This document shows positions 1 through 9,074 of a stretch of DNA of 64,000 bases, piece after piece. The notes below the pieces were generated by a model. That model did no database searches and was not told where the DNA came from. It saw nothing but the letters and a program-made list of their open reading frames with translations. Made by a program: the position numbers and the translations under genes. Source of the stretch: JAUIIK01 sp963709995 (GTDB lineage: Bacteria; Chloroflexota; Chloroflexia; Thermomicrobiales; CFX8); NCBI GenBank assembly GCA_963709995.1, contig CAVPYN010000015.1:21988-85987 (forward strand), given 5' to 3'. Each line of letters begins with the position of its first letter. Within the stretch, counting starts at the first letter, position 1.

Positions 1-1061
1 AGAACATGCTCGATCAGCTCTACGGAAGGCTGGTCAGGATCCAGTGCCTCGACTTCAACAGTGTCAGGTTCTTCTTCGGTGAGGTCTTCTGGCACAAAGG
101 ATGACGTTGAGAAGCCGGCCGTGGCTGGATCAGGGTCGTCGGCAAACTCCTCGGGGCTGATTGGTTGGAGATCATCCAGATCCGCAATCCGATGGGCCTG
201 CGTGCCCTCATCCGGCTGGAACGAGAAGTCGGGCGCGGGCACTGGCACGAACTGCGGGCGCTCGTTGACGACTGCATCGACCCGCTCAGTAACAATCGGC
301 TGTCCCTCCGGGTTGACCAGGAGGAAGTCAGCGTCAGCTAGCGAGTTCCGACTTACCATGGCTGTTGCAAGCGCGCTGTCCGGATCGAACCGGTGGAGAC
401 GTTCCCGGAGCATTTCAGCTTCGGCCTGATTCCCGCTGCGATGTTCGATATCTGTAAGGATGACCAGCGCTGGGACGAGCCCATCGTTCTCTTTGAGAAA
501 TTCACGTGCGATCTCAGCGGCATCGGTGTCTTCACCCAGTATCCACAGGGTCTCGGCAAGCCCCATCCAGAGGTCAATCCGGTCCGGCAGGGCGATGAGG
601 GCGGACTGGTATTCCTTGATAGCTCTCCTGAGTCGCCACGCTCCTGCGTGGATCTGCGCCAGGGCGGCATGAGTGAGTCGGAGCCTGCCATCCGCGCCAT
701 AGCGCTTCTCGGCGACTCTGGTGATCGTCTCACGATAGCGAGCCTGCTCCGGCGCAAGTTCCCAGGCAACCTGGCAGTAGGCAAGCGCATGATCGAGAAT
801 GCCCCGGTCCTCGGCGATCAGCCCAAGCCCCAGATAGGCTGATGCTTCGCGAGGGTCATGGGCGAGAAGTTTCGCGAACCATGGTTCCGCCTCGCCCGGC
901 TGTCCCTGTTCGAGATACGCCTGACCCAGCAGCCGTTGGGCAGCAGTGTAGGAGGAATACTGATCGATGATCCGTGAGCACGATTCCACGACAGACCGAT
1001 AGTCTCCGCTGTCGAAGGCAGTCTGTGCCTGCTCGATCGCCTCACAAAGAGAGATGCTCAT
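1..1061 (-). CDS. TPR-repeat protein with acidic C-terminal part (3' end beyond left edge)
   Basis: An uninterrupted minus-strand frame runs from an ATG at 1061 to the left edge, about 353 codons, so the C-terminus is missing. The start has a good AGGTGA Shine-Dalgarno sequence seven bases upstream. The first ~220 residues show TPR-like helical repeats, for example YLEQGQPGEAEPWF, YLGLGLIAEDRGILDHAL and YQSALIALPDRIDLWMGLAE. After about residue 245 the protein turns Asp/Glu/Pro-rich and looks disordered. TPR proteins act as protein-interaction scaffolds; no enzymatic motif is visible. Its acidic tail resembles the other acidic disordered proteins in this window at 4.1-4.75, 7.5-7.9 and 24.4-32 kb. 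The partner is unknown. Confidence 0.75.
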   Translation of the reverse strand, partial: MSISLCEAIEQAQTAFDSGDYRSVVESCSRIIDQYSSYTAAQRLLGQAYLEQGQPGEAEPWFAKLLAHDPREASAYLGLGLIAEDRGILDHALAYCQVAWELAPEQARYRETITRVAEKRYGADGRLRLTHAALAQIHAGAWRLRRAIKEYQSALIALPDRIDLWMGLAETLWILGEDTDAAEIAREFLKENDGLVPALVILTDIEHRSGNQAEAEMLRERLHRFDPDSALATAMVSRNSLADADFLLVNPEGQPIVTERVDAVVNERPQFVPVPAPDFSFQPDEGTQAHRIADLDDLQPISPEEFADDPDPATAGFSTSSFVPEDLTEEEPDTVEVEALDPDQPSVELIEHV

Positions 1062-1486
1062 AGCTCACCTGTACCCTTGAACGGTTAGTGCCCCGCCACG
1101 CCGGGCTCGGTTTCAATCAAGCGTTTCTGACAAGATGCCGACCGTGGACGGCGGGTAGCAGAAAACGCGGCACTTGCATTATATGGAGCCCAGATCAATT
1201 CCCATACCATAATTGATAGCCGATTTCTCCCAAAATGCTATCGAAGTGGCCCTAACGCCAGTCACTTGTGATCCGGACTGTGTGGCCATATACAGCTTCT
1301 CCTATCTGCATGGATGGCTGTTGCTCGAAGAACATCCGGACCTACTGGCAGACGTTTTCCTGATGGAATGGGGCTGGAGGCGAATTCAGGATGCTTGATC
1401 TGAGGACCAATCCTTCCAACAAGCATGGAAATCTGTTTTGGGAATGGGCAAAAGAATTGTGTACTCGCGGTCTGGGTACTATTGTA

Positions 1487-1515
1487 TTGACATACAAGTG
1501 ACCTTCATCTACACT
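1487..1515 (+). promoter_or_regulatory. Sigma-70-type promoter of the small-peptide transcript
   Basis: TTGACA at 1487-1492 is followed after exactly 17 bases by TACACT at 1510-1515. This predicts a transcript start near 1522 and fits the small ORF and terminator downstream. Confidence 0.6.
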
Positions 1516-1587
1516 GCAGTGGAGGCCAAAATGGGGTCGGTGGTTGATCTCACTCTTGAGATCAACCAAGTATCGGAAGGGCATTCC

Positions 1588-1683
1588 GTGAAGAAGCTCA
1601 GAGGACGCGCGCTTTACGCCGCACTGTGGCTTAGTGGCATTCTTGCGTTAGTGATTGCTTCTGGCGCACCGAATCGCATGTAG
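1588..1683 (+). CDS. Predicted 31-residue cationic membrane peptide
   Basis: A GTG at 1588 follows a GGAAGG Shine-Dalgarno sequence seven bases upstream and opens a 31-codon frame ending in TAG at 1681-1683. The peptide starts MKKLRGR, continues with a hydrophobic stretch of about 15 residues (LWLSGILALVIASG) and ends PNRM. This is the layout of a single-span membrane peptide with its N-terminus inside. The ORF sits alone between a consensus promoter at 1487-1515 and a terminator at 1708-1743, so it seems to be a free-standing transcript. The frame is also open upstream to an ATG at 1531, which lacks as good a ribosome site. Function is unknown; a type I toxin-like, leader or regulatory peptide are possible readings. 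Confidence 0.5.
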   Translation: MKKLRGRALYAALWLSGILALVIASGAPNRM

Positions 1684-1707
1684 CCACACTCATTTCCAGT
1701 GAGTGAC

Positions 1708-1743
1708 AACAGCCCGCCAAACAAGGCGGGTTGTCTCTTTTTA
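1708..1743 (+). terminator. Rho-independent terminator after the small peptide
   Basis: CCCGCC and GGCGGG form a stem around an AAACAA loop, extended by weaker outer pairs, and are followed by a T-rich run ending in TTTTT. Confidence 0.75.
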
Positions 1744-1931
1744 TGCTCCCCCAAACGTACGAATGCATCAGGACCTTCTGCTCTCTTCAAGCGGTTTCCC
1801 AACGGCGACAATAGTAAAATGAAGTCGGGCTCTCCTGGGGGACTGACTTAGCAAGATGCTTTCCTCGTCCTGCTGCCGCGGGGCGTTGTGGGTATCCGTG
1901 AAGCGACGCCGGGAAGCGGGACAATACGATC

Positions 1932-3275
1932 TTGAATCAGGATCGATTTCACATCCTCAAGTGCCGGGTCTACATCGCTCTCGTCGCCGTATTGGCGCTG
2001 AGCTTCCTGATCGTTTCATTTGCAACCGTTCCCGTGGAGCTTACAACCGAAATCGTCGTCATCGCGGCGGTGCTGGTTATCTTGAGCCTGATCTTCGAGA
2101 TCGGGATCGCGTTCCCGCTTCTCATCACCGGCGCCACGAGCTTCTCGACCGTCACCTTCATGGCGATGATCTTCCTGCTTCCGTTTCCACTTCCAGCGTT
2201 GCTTGGCGCCGTTGTGGTGCTGGTTAATGATCTCTGGGAGCGTAAGCCCCTCAAGAGCGTCATCTTTAACCCATCCAACTACGCGCTGACCTTCGGTCTG
2301 ACATCGCTTATCTGGTTCTGGTACAGCAACGGGCGGCCGCTGCACGAATTGCCACTAACGATCCAGTCGCTGGCGGTCATTCTGAGCATCATCATCGTCT
2401 TCTATGTCGTGAATGTCTTTACCCTCAACGGGTACTTTGCGATCGACAACCGGCGCCCGTTCTTCTACATCTGGCTTACCCAGGATGCCGATTTTCTGCT
2501 TCCCTATGTCAGTCTTCAGGTGGTCGGGGTGCTCTTCGCCGCGTTGTGGGGAGCCTCGCCAGTTGCGATCCCGTTCCTCGTTGTCCCGGCGGTGACGACC
2601 TATCTCGCCTTCGAAACGATCAAGCGTTTGCAAGGGCAGACGCAAAAGGCAATGATCGCGATGGCCGACGCCATCGACGCCCGAGACCCGTACACGGCAC
2701 AACACTCGCAACGGGTCACCGAAATTTCGGTGCGGATCGCCGAGGTATACGGATTGCCAGCGCGAGAGATCGATCGCGTCGAACTGGCTGCGCGCGTCCA
2801 TGACCTGGGCAAGATTGGCATCAGCGACGCGATCCTCAACAAACCTGGCCAGCTTGAAGATCATGAGTGGGATTTGATGAAGGCGCACCCGGCCATCGGC
2901 GAGCAGTTGCTTGGGCCCTATCGCCAGTTCCGTCACGAGTCGTTTATCGTCCGGCATCATCATGAGCGCTGGGATGGGCGAGGGTATCCCGACGGAGTAT
3001 CCGGAAACGAGATTCCGATCGGCTCCCGGATCATCGCCGTGGCGGACGCGTACGACGCGATGACTTCCGACCGGCCATATCGCAAGGCGTTGAGTCAGGA
3101 AACTGCCGTCGACGAGATTCGGAAAGGCGCCCTGTCGCAATTCGATCCTCAAGTTGTCGCGAGCTTCTTGCACGTAGCCGATGAACGCACGAGGGTCACA
3201 CCGATCACGCGCGTTCCCGAGCATACCCCCGCTGCATTCCCCGAAGAGGAAAGCAGAGCATCCGCCGCCACCTGA
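1932..3275 (+). CDS. Membrane-anchored HD-GYP domain phosphodiesterase
   Basis: The 447-residue protein begins with about seven hydrophobic segments (residues ~10-230) forming a membrane sensor module, followed by an HD-GYP domain at ~240-410. Key motifs are HDLGK near residue 293 and HHERWDGRGYPDG near 343, then the VADAYDAMTSDRPYR region typical of this family. HD-GYP enzymes hydrolyse cyclic di-GMP, or in some cases cyclic GMP-AMP, so this is probably a second-messenger phosphodiesterase responding to a membrane or environmental signal. The start is a TTG with no strong ribosome site, so the N-terminus could differ slightly. The nearby darA at 18.5 kb shows that the organism also uses c-di-AMP. 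Confidence 0.88.
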   Translation: MNQDRFHILKCRVYIALVAVLALSFLIVSFATVPVELTTEIVVIAAVLVILSLIFEIGIAFPLLITGATSFSTVTFMAMIFLLPFPLPALLGAVVVLVNDLWERKPLKSVIFNPSNYALTFGLTSLIWFWYSNGRPLHELPLTIQSLAVILSIIIVFYVVNVFTLNGYFAIDNRRPFFYIWLTQDADFLLPYVSLQVVGVLFAALWGASPVAIPFLVVPAVTTYLAFETIKRLQGQTQKAMIAMADAIDARDPYTAQHSQRVTEISVRIAEVYGLPAREIDRVELAARVHDLGKIGISDAILNKPGQLEDHEWDLMKAHPAIGEQLLGPYRQFRHESFIVRHHHERWDGRGYPDGVSGNEIPIGSRIIAVADAYDAMTSDRPYRKALSQETAVDEIRKGALSQFDPQVVASFLHVADERTRVTPITRVPEHTPAAFPEEESRASAAT

Positions 3276-3423
3276 GCCGGTTCACGTGTTCTGTTACAAC
3301 AATTGAAATTTCTTGCCGCGCCGTTGACCGGGACTGAGGCGTCGCGTCTACTGTCGATACAATATAGTCCGAAGGTTCAGCCTTCGCCGCCGATCCGGTA
3401 GTCGAGGAGATGAGGATTACTCG

Positions 3424-4053
3424 ATGGTGCTGTTGCCAGCTGTCCTGATCGGACTGGTGATTGGTCTGCTCACCGGCGGGTCGATGGTTGGTTTCAGCGT
3501 CGTGCGATTTCGTCATCTGTGGTTGATGGCCGTCGCGCTCATTGTCCAGGTCGTGATCTTCACCCGCCCCGTCGGTACTTGGGATTTCACTTTGGAATAT
3601 GGCCCGTACATCTACATCGCAACGATCTTAATGACGCTAGCCTTCATGGCGCTCAACCTTCATATTCCAGCACTCCGGTTGATATTGATTGGCGCGCTGT
3701 TGAACGGCGCCGCGATTATCGCAAATGGCGGGTATATGCCCCTGTCGAACGAAGCGATGCGCATTTCGGGATTGGATGAGCGTTTCGAACGGGAACTTGA
3801 TCCTGAAACGGCGACCGTCGATGTGCAACTGACGAACAACAAGCGGGTTGACGACGACACACTGTTGGTGTTTCTTGGCGACTTCATCCCGGTGCCGTAT
3901 GGCCCAACTGGCCCGACCGTCATCTCCATCGGTGACATCCTGATAGCGCTCGGCGGCGCTGTTGCAACCGCAAGAGTGACGCATATGCGCCCGGCAGAGG
4001 ATGTGCCAGATGATAGTGACGGTCTGCCAGCCGGTGAGGTTGCGTCGAACTAG
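3424..4053 (+). CDS. DUF5317 family membrane protein
   Basis: The 209-residue protein has four to five hydrophobic segments and the features I associate with DUF5317: an N-terminal VLIGLVIGLLTGG segment, the ANGGYMP motif near residue 100, and the VISIGDILIALGG segment near the C-terminus. Biochemical function is unknown for the family. It follows the HD-GYP gene on the same strand after a 148-base gap, and may be transcribed separately. The last ~25 residues are acidic and polar, probably a cytoplasmic tail. Confidence 0.78.
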   Translation: MVLLPAVLIGLVIGLLTGGSMVGFSVVRFRHLWLMAVALIVQVVIFTRPVGTWDFTLEYGPYIYIATILMTLAFMALNLHIPALRLILIGALLNGAAIIANGGYMPLSNEAMRISGLDERFERELDPETATVDVQLTNNKRVDDDTLLVFLGDFIPVPYGPTGPTVISIGDILIALGGAVATARVTHMRPAEDVPDDSDGLPAGEVASN

Positions 4054-4099
4054 CGTTGGTCAGCTCGCGTTGCGTCGCCGTCGACGAACCGGCGCTGGC

Positions 4100-4753
4100 C
4101 TAACCATCGCCCATCTCGTCACCATCGTCATCCTCTTCAAATTGGAACTCGAAGTCATAGGCTGAAACAGCAATGACTTGCACTTCGAAGTCGTCGAACG
4201 GGTTGTCGCTGCTAGTAGACGGGAGATCAGACCCTGCCGCTCCAGCATCCGGATCGGGGATGGGCGGGCCAACAACCGGCTCGGTCGAATCATCGCCAGT
4301 TTCCTCATCAGGTTCGACAGCCGGTGGAGGTTGATCGGCTTCTTCGTCAAAGATAATCGGCTCGACGCTTTCGGGTTGTGATACCGACGAGATCGGTTCT
4401 TCCCCTTCGCCGTCACCATCGTCCTCGTCGGAATCATCGTCAACTTCGCTCGTTAGCCCGGTGTTGATCACCGGCGCTGGTTCTCCAGTGACCGCGTCGC
4501 CAACTTCGTCGAAACTCAAATCACCGCCGCTACCAGCGAAGATATCGTCACCCTGAAGGACTTCTTCTGCCGTTTTCTCTTCAATTTCTGGCAAATCCAA
4601 CGATTCGCTGTTGCGAATGGAAACACCCTCGGCTTCGTCTGCTTCTGCATCATCTCGCCTCACGATGGCGTCAAAGACGTCGAGGTTGCTGGAGTTTTGG
4701 GATGTCTTGGGGTTGAGATCGACCACGAGGGAATCCTTTCTGGAGTGAGGCAT
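4100..4753 (-). CDS. Acidic intrinsically disordered protein
   Basis: This 217-residue minus-strand frame is dominated by Asp, Glu, Pro, Ser and Gly, with runs such as DDDSDEDDGDGEGEE and a C-terminus of FEFQFEEDDDGDEM. No signal peptide, membrane segment or known domain is visible. Two starts are plausible: ATG at 4753 with GGAG upstream, or GTG at 4726 with AAAGGA upstream. The composition matches the small acidic protein at 7528-7887 and the two acidic proteins beside the dynamin genes at 24.4-32 kb, suggesting a set of analogous or related proteins. Function unknown. Confidence 0.6.
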   Translation of the reverse strand: MPHSRKDSLVVDLNPKTSQNSSNLDVFDAIVRRDDAEADEAEGVSIRNSESLDLPEIEEKTAEEVLQGDDIFAGSGGDLSFDEVGDAVTGEPAPVINTGLTSEVDDDSDEDDGDGEGEEPISSVSQPESVEPIIFDEEADQPPPAVEPDEETGDDSTEPVVGPPIPDPDAGAAGSDLPSTSSDNPFDDFEVQVIAVSAYDFEFQFEEDDDGDEMGDG

Positions 4754-4923
4754 GCAATCATCTCCACTCTATTGCAGCCGGTCGCACCCTCCCTGTCGCG
4801 GCGGATACAGCTTTGTTGTCGTGCCGGCAACAGCCAGGATCAGCGCTGGCGAAACGGGAGGCGGAAGACGAACCCGGCGGCAACCGTGGTTACGGTGGCA
4901 ATGATGATCGGGCCGATGACCGT

Positions 4924-6413
4924 TCACTGTGGGGGCGGGACGCCGCGAAGCATTACCTCCTGGAGACCGATGATGCCGTAGGTAACCGGCAAGAGATAGG
5001 AAACCAGTCGCACTAGTGGCTGGAGATTGTCTGTTGGTAGGAAGAACCCGCTGAAGAAGACCGAGGCAAGGAGCAGGATCATAGCGAGTTGCACGGCCTG
5101 TGTCTCTGTCTTGACCACAGCTGAGATGAGGAATCCCACGCCAAGCGACGCCGCGAGCACGAGACCGATCACCAGAACCAGATCCGGGGTATCTCCAAGT
5201 GACGAAACGTTCAGTCCGAAGAGAATGACCAGGGCAAGTATTGCGCTCAGAAGCGCGCCGAGAAGGAAGTAGGAAAGATACTTGCCGAGCAGCACCTCCT
5301 GGGCGTTGACCGGCGCAACGCGAAACATCTCGATCGTGCCCTGGAGTCGCTCGCGCACGAGAGCGAGCGCTGCCAGGGTGATGGCGATGTGCTGGATGAG
5401 AAGCGCGAGGACCGCCGGAGCGTAGAATTCAACGACGTCCGGAGACGTTGGGGCAAGGTTGTCTTCGTTCGAGACAAAGGGCGAAATCAGCACATCGACC
5501 GGAATGGCGGGCAGTCGCGCGGCATCCACTTCGTATCTATCTCGTTGCTCGCGCACGAAACCAACGTCGCTGGCGATCTCTTCCGTTCCAGCGTCGCGTG
5601 TCGTGATCCTGGTCAGCATATTCGTCAAGCCGGTCTGAATCTGGGTCAGGTGTCGATCGAGCGCTTCGAGCGTCTTAACTGGCGGGCTTTCCGGCGCCCC
5701 GGTCGCACCAACCGCGGCCCCAGTCGCCAGGAGGACCGCCGGAACTGATTGACGCTCTCTTGTGTCTCTCCGGTCAGAACCCGAAGACCCTGCAGTTTTT
5801 GTTCGGCTGCCTCTTGATCACCAGCATCGAGCGAGGCGTTGGCCTCTTCGAGCCCGGCGTCGAGGGCTGCAGGATACTGGTTGAGCTCACTCAGGCTCGA
5901 CCTGGATTGGCTGATGCCCTGCTGAAGGACTTCGCGCTGGACAATCTGGTTAATTTCGGCGGTCTGGACGCGCGAGTAGAACTCTAGCCAATTGCTCTGG
6001 AATGGAGTGAGCTCATTGTAGAAGACATCGATTTCCGCCGCACTCCCGGCGGTGATCGTCTCGAACGCATCCTCGGGAAACGCGACGACAAGATCGATCT
6101 TCCGGTCGCGCAGCTCAGCGAGCGCTCTGCCCCGGTCGGTGCTGACGCTGCCCAGGACTAGAGGGGAGACGAAGCTTTCTTCATATGCGGCGCGATCGGT
6201 GCTGAGATCGCTCCCGGGCGGGATGACGAGCACGGTCCTGATGGGAGGTGTGCGGCCGTCATAGCCGATGCCGAAAAGCAGCAGGACGAGGAATGGCGCA
6301 ACGATAAGCGCGAGGATGAGCTGCGGTTGGCGGCGAATCTGGGTGATCTCTTTGCCGACAAACGATGCCGGGCGCAGGATCGCGCGCCACAACCGGCTAA
6401 ACAGATAGCTCAT
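4924..6413 (-). pseudogene. ABC-2 type transporter permease, frameshifted
   Basis: The permease starts at ATG 6413 (MSYLFSRLWRAILRP), overlapping the end of the ATPase gene by 17 bases, and shows the ABC-2 layout. It has an N-terminal membrane segment (LILALIVAPFLVLLLFG), a long extracytoplasmic domain, and five C-terminal membrane segments ending at 4924. One single-base frameshift near 5730-5745 moves the frame: upstream coding ends in ESVNQ, and the correct continuation (AVLLATGAAVGA) is in the frame that stays open to 4924. No other lesion is visible, so a sequence error is likely. With the upstream ATPase it would form an exporter of unknown substrate. Confidence 0.8.
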
Positions 6414-7368
6414 CGCCACGATCCATGTCGGACTTACGCACCAGCTCGACGAACACCGCGTCGAGAGAGATCTGCACCTCTTCCAGTTCATCGATGCGAC
6501 GACCGAGGTCACGCAGTTCATCTTTGAGCCGGGGGATTGCTTCGTGGGCGGCTACTACAACCAGCTCGATCTCATTTTGCGATATACGCTGGCCGTCCAG
6601 GACGAAATCCAGATCCAGGAGATGGCGGAGGAGCTCCAGTGAGAGATCTTCCGTCTTCAAGCGGACGACTTCTCCACCAAAGACCTGCTGGCGTAGTTCG
6701 TCCGGGGCGCCAGTTGCGACGACCCGGCCGGCGTTTATCAGGTAGATCCGGTCGCAGCGCTCGGTTTCGGTGATGTACTGGGTTGTGACGAGGAGTGACG
6801 CGCCATCCTGGCGGAGATCGTCGAACATCTTCCAGATAGACTCCCGCAGGACTGGATCGAGCCCGGCGGTCGGCTCGTCGAGCACGATCAATTCGGGCTG
6901 GTGAAGGAGCGTGGCGGCAAGAGCCACGCGGCGGCGCATTCCGCCAGAGATGTCGCTCGCCCGGCGGTCGCTTGCGTCGGTCAGCTCAAGCTGGTCGAGC
7001 AGTTGCTTGATGCGCTCGCGCCGCTGGCGTGGCCCCAGACCGTAGAGCCCGGCCGCAAATAGCAGATTCTCGTGGATCGTCAGGTCGTCGTAGAGCAGGA
7101 AATCTTGAGGCAGGTAGCCGATGCGCTCCCGATCGGCACGATCGAACGTGGCGGCGCCGTGGCCGAAAACCTCAATTGTGCCGCGGGTTGGTTCATACAA
7201 ACCGAGGAGCAAACGGATCGCCGTGGTCGTGCCGGAACCGCTTGGGCCAACAATGCCAACGATCTCACCGTCAAGGATATCCAGGTCGATGGCTTCAAGC
7301 GCCTGAACCGATCCGAAAGATTTTCCTACGCCGCGGGCGCTGGCGAGTGTGCTGATAATCGACCTCAA
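6397..7368 (-). CDS. ABC-2 exporter ATP-binding protein with altered Walker A
   Basis: This 323-residue ATPase has the full ABC cassette: Walker A region GPSGSGTTT near residue 41, Q-loop, signature SGGMRRRVALA near 144, Walker B LIVLDEPTAGLDP near 163 and a switch region, plus a ~100-residue C-terminal extension typical of ABC-2 drug or lipid exporters. The Walker A lysine (normally GSGKTT) is replaced by threonine, which in most ABC proteins would cripple ATP binding. This could be real divergence or one base error (AAG to ACG). It overlaps the permease gene by 17 bases and they should be cotranscribed. Confidence 0.88.
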   Translation of the reverse strand: MRSIISTLASARGVGKSFGSVQALEAIDLDILDGEIVGIVGPSGSGTTTAIRLLLGLYEPTRGTIEVFGHGAATFDRADRERIGYLPQDFLLYDDLTIHENLLFAAGLYGLGPRQRRERIKQLLDQLELTDASDRRASDISGGMRRRVALAATLLHQPELIVLDEPTAGLDPVLRESIWKMFDDLRQDGASLLVTTQYITETERCDRIYLINAGRVVATGAPDELRQQVFGGEVVRLKTEDLSLELLRHLLDLDFVLDGQRISQNEIELVVVAAHEAIPRLKDELRDLGRRIDELEEVQISLDAVFVELVRKSDMDRGDELSV

Positions 7369-7527
7369 ATCGCAGAAACCGGCTGGCCAACTGGCGCAGT
7401 CTATCCTCGATAGGATTCGGGAACAGGGTGCTGTGATTCATCGAGCGGGTAGATCCCTGGGCACAGTTGCCAGTAATCGTAGGGTTGGTTGGCGGATTCC
7501 CCAAGTCGTGCTGTGTCCCCCGAAACG

Positions 7528-7887
7528 CTAAAACTCGAGATCCTCGTCGAGGTCATCGAAATCGTAGGGGCTGAATTCGTCGTCGACGCTGTCCGCTTCG
7601 AAAAGAGATGTGCCCACGAGTTCAAACGGCGTGTTCGTGTCAGGTTCGAAATCAATCGAGGGAGGATTACTGAACTCAAGCTCGCCTTCTTCAACAGGCT
7701 CCAGTTCAACATTGGAGAAATACGAAACCGGCGGCTCTTCAGAAGGTTGGCTATCCGGGTCGAACACGATCTCCGAAGAGATTTCGGGATCGTTCTCGTC
7801 GTTGATTGGCTCTTCCGGCAGGAATTCGAGCTTCTCGAACTCCTCAACCTGCCGGTCATCCACATGGTCTCGTCGCTCAATGAACAT
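7528..7887 (-). CDS. Small acidic disordered protein
   Basis: The 119-residue protein starts at ATG 7887 behind a GGAGCACC ribosome site. It is strongly acidic from end to end, with Glu/Asp, Pro, Ser and Phe dominating and the tail DDLDEDLEF. No hydrophobic segment, cysteine pair or known domain is seen. It lies upstream of the ABC-2 genes on the same strand, separated by ~160 bases, and resembles the acidic proteins at 4100-4753 and 24408-24938 in composition and acidic tail. Function unknown. Confidence 0.55.
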   Translation of the reverse strand: MFIERRDHVDDRQVEEFEKLEFLPEEPINDENDPEISSEIVFDPDSQPSEEPPVSYFSNVELEPVEEGELEFSNPPSIDFEPDTNTPFELVGTSLFEADSVDDEFSPYDFDDLDEDLEF

Positions 7888-7998
7888 CGATGGTGCTCCT
7901 ACAGCTTCCTAGATCTCCTGGCTATCATACGGCGCGACGAGATGATTAGCTGTTATCTGCGCTACACCTTGCCCATTTCCCGCCTCTATCGCCAAGGC

Positions 7999-8027
7999 TT
8001 GACGGAAGTCGTCGCTGCTGCTTGAAT
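7999..8027 (+). promoter_or_regulatory. Possible promoter of the thiamine-regulated operon
   Basis: TTGACG at 7999-8004 and TTGAAT at 8022-8027 are separated by 17 bases, shortly upstream of the TPP riboswitch. The -10 element is only a moderate match. Confidence 0.35.
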
Positions 8028-8059
8028 CAGAGGAGACAATTGAATATTCCGAGGGAGCA

Positions 8060-8155
8060 ACGGGGGCTCGGGGGACGCCGGGCTGAGAGGGTAGCCAATC
8101 CGCTATCGACCGTTTGGGACCTGACCTGGGTAATGCCAGCGTAGGGATGTGACGA
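8060..8155 (+). ncRNA. TPP (thiamine pyrophosphate) riboswitch aptamer
   Basis: The conserved THI-box elements are present in order: GGCTGAGA at 8081-8088, then CCTGACCTGGGTAATGCC at 8120-8137 and AGCGTAGGGA at 8138-8147. It is followed by a perfect terminator hairpin at 8207-8244, which serves as expression platform, so high TPP should stop transcription before the ABC transporter genes. Thiamine precursor uptake is the expected target and matches the downstream genes. Confidence 0.93.
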
Positions 8156-8206
8156 TGTGCTCGGCGACGGAAGTCTGTCGAGCCGTCTCGGAAGGAAGAG
8201 CATCGC

Positions 8207-8244
8207 AACGCCGGTCAGGGGCGCCCCCTGGGCCCGGCGTTTTT
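8207..8244 (+). terminator. Riboswitch-controlled intrinsic terminator
   Basis: AACGCCGG at 8207-8214 pairs perfectly with CCGGCGTT at 8234-8241 around an inner GC-rich hairpin, and is followed by a TTTTT run. It lies between the TPP aptamer and the first gene. Confidence 0.88.
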
Positions 8245-8252
8245 GCATTGCC

Positions 8253-9074
8253 ATGACTGTAAAGAACCAATCGATATCTGGATCAATGGGTGCGGCGGCT
8301 ACTGGCGTCGAGCAGCTATCTGTGTCGAACCTTTCGGTGAGATTTGACAGTGTCGCCGTCATCCATCAGGTCAATCTTACCGTCTACCAGGGTGAGTTCG
8401 TCGCGTTGCTTGGGCCGTCCGGCTGTGGAAAGAGCACCCTGCTCAATGCAATTGTTGGACTTGTGGAGCCGGACTCGGGGCGAATTCGTCTGGGCGACAA
8501 CATCGCCAGCAATCGTCTCGGCAAGGTTGCCTACATGCCCCAGCGGGATGCGCTGCTGCCCTGGCGCACAGTGCTGGAGAACGCGACCCTGAGCGCGGAG
8601 ATCGGCGGACTGAACCGGCGTGAGGCGCGGGACCGGGCACGGGCCCTGCTGCCACGGTTTGGTCTGGAGGGTTTCGGCGATTACTACCCGGCATCACTTT
8701 CCGGCGGCATGCGCCAGCGGGTGGCCTTTCTGCGAACGGTGCTGACTGAGCAGGAGGTCATGTTGCTTGATGAGCCCTTCGGCGCGCTGGATGCCCTGAC
8801 TCGCCGCTCGATGCAGGAATGGTTGCTGGGTCTATGGAACGATCTTGGCCGGACGATTCTGATGGTCACCCATGATGTCGAAGAAGCGCTGTTGCTAGCC
8901 GACCGGGTCGCGGTGATGACGGCCCGGCCCGGGACGATCAAGCGCGTGGATACCGTCAACCTTCCCCGCCCTCGCTCGATGGACATGATCGCCGAACCGG
9001 CGCTGGTTGAGCAGAAGATGAACCTGCTGCATTCGCTGCGGGCGGAGTTGGGCGATCAGGAGCATCTTAGGTGA
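8253..9074 (+). CDS. thiZ: Thiamine-precursor ABC transporter ATPase (ThiZ-like)
   Basis: This is a nitrate/sulfonate/taurine-type ABC ATPase. Visible motifs are Walker A GPSGCGKSTLLNAIVG, Q-loop MPQRDALLPWR, signature SLSGGMRQRVAFLR, Walker B VMLLDEPFGALDALTRR and switch His in VTHDVEEALLLADRV. The frame is open further upstream, but that part overlaps the riboswitch terminator. I therefore place the start at ATG 8253, with ATG 8286 as alternative. The next gene starts within its stop codon (GTGA overlap), indicating translational coupling. Riboswitch control and the NMT1-like binding protein downstream identify it as the ThiXYZ pyrimidine-precursor importer. Confidence 0.9.
   Translation: MTVKNQSISGSMGAAATGVEQLSVSNLSVRFDSVAVIHQVNLTVYQGEFVALLGPSGCGKSTLLNAIVGLVEPDSGRIRLGDNIASNRLGKVAYMPQRDALLPWRTVLENATLSAEIGGLNRREARDRARALLPRFGLEGFGDYYPASLSGGMRQRVAFLRTVLTEQEVMLLDEPFGALDALTRRSMQEWLLGLWNDLGRTILMVTHDVEEALLLADRVAVMTARPGTIKRVDTVNLPRPRSMDMIAEPALVEQKMNLLHSLRAELGDQEHLR

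Noticed and set aside
1213..1398. 61-codon plus-strand ORF upstream of the small membrane peptide
   Set aside because: No ribosome site and no recognisable pattern; the frame lies before the promoter at 1487 and looks incidental.
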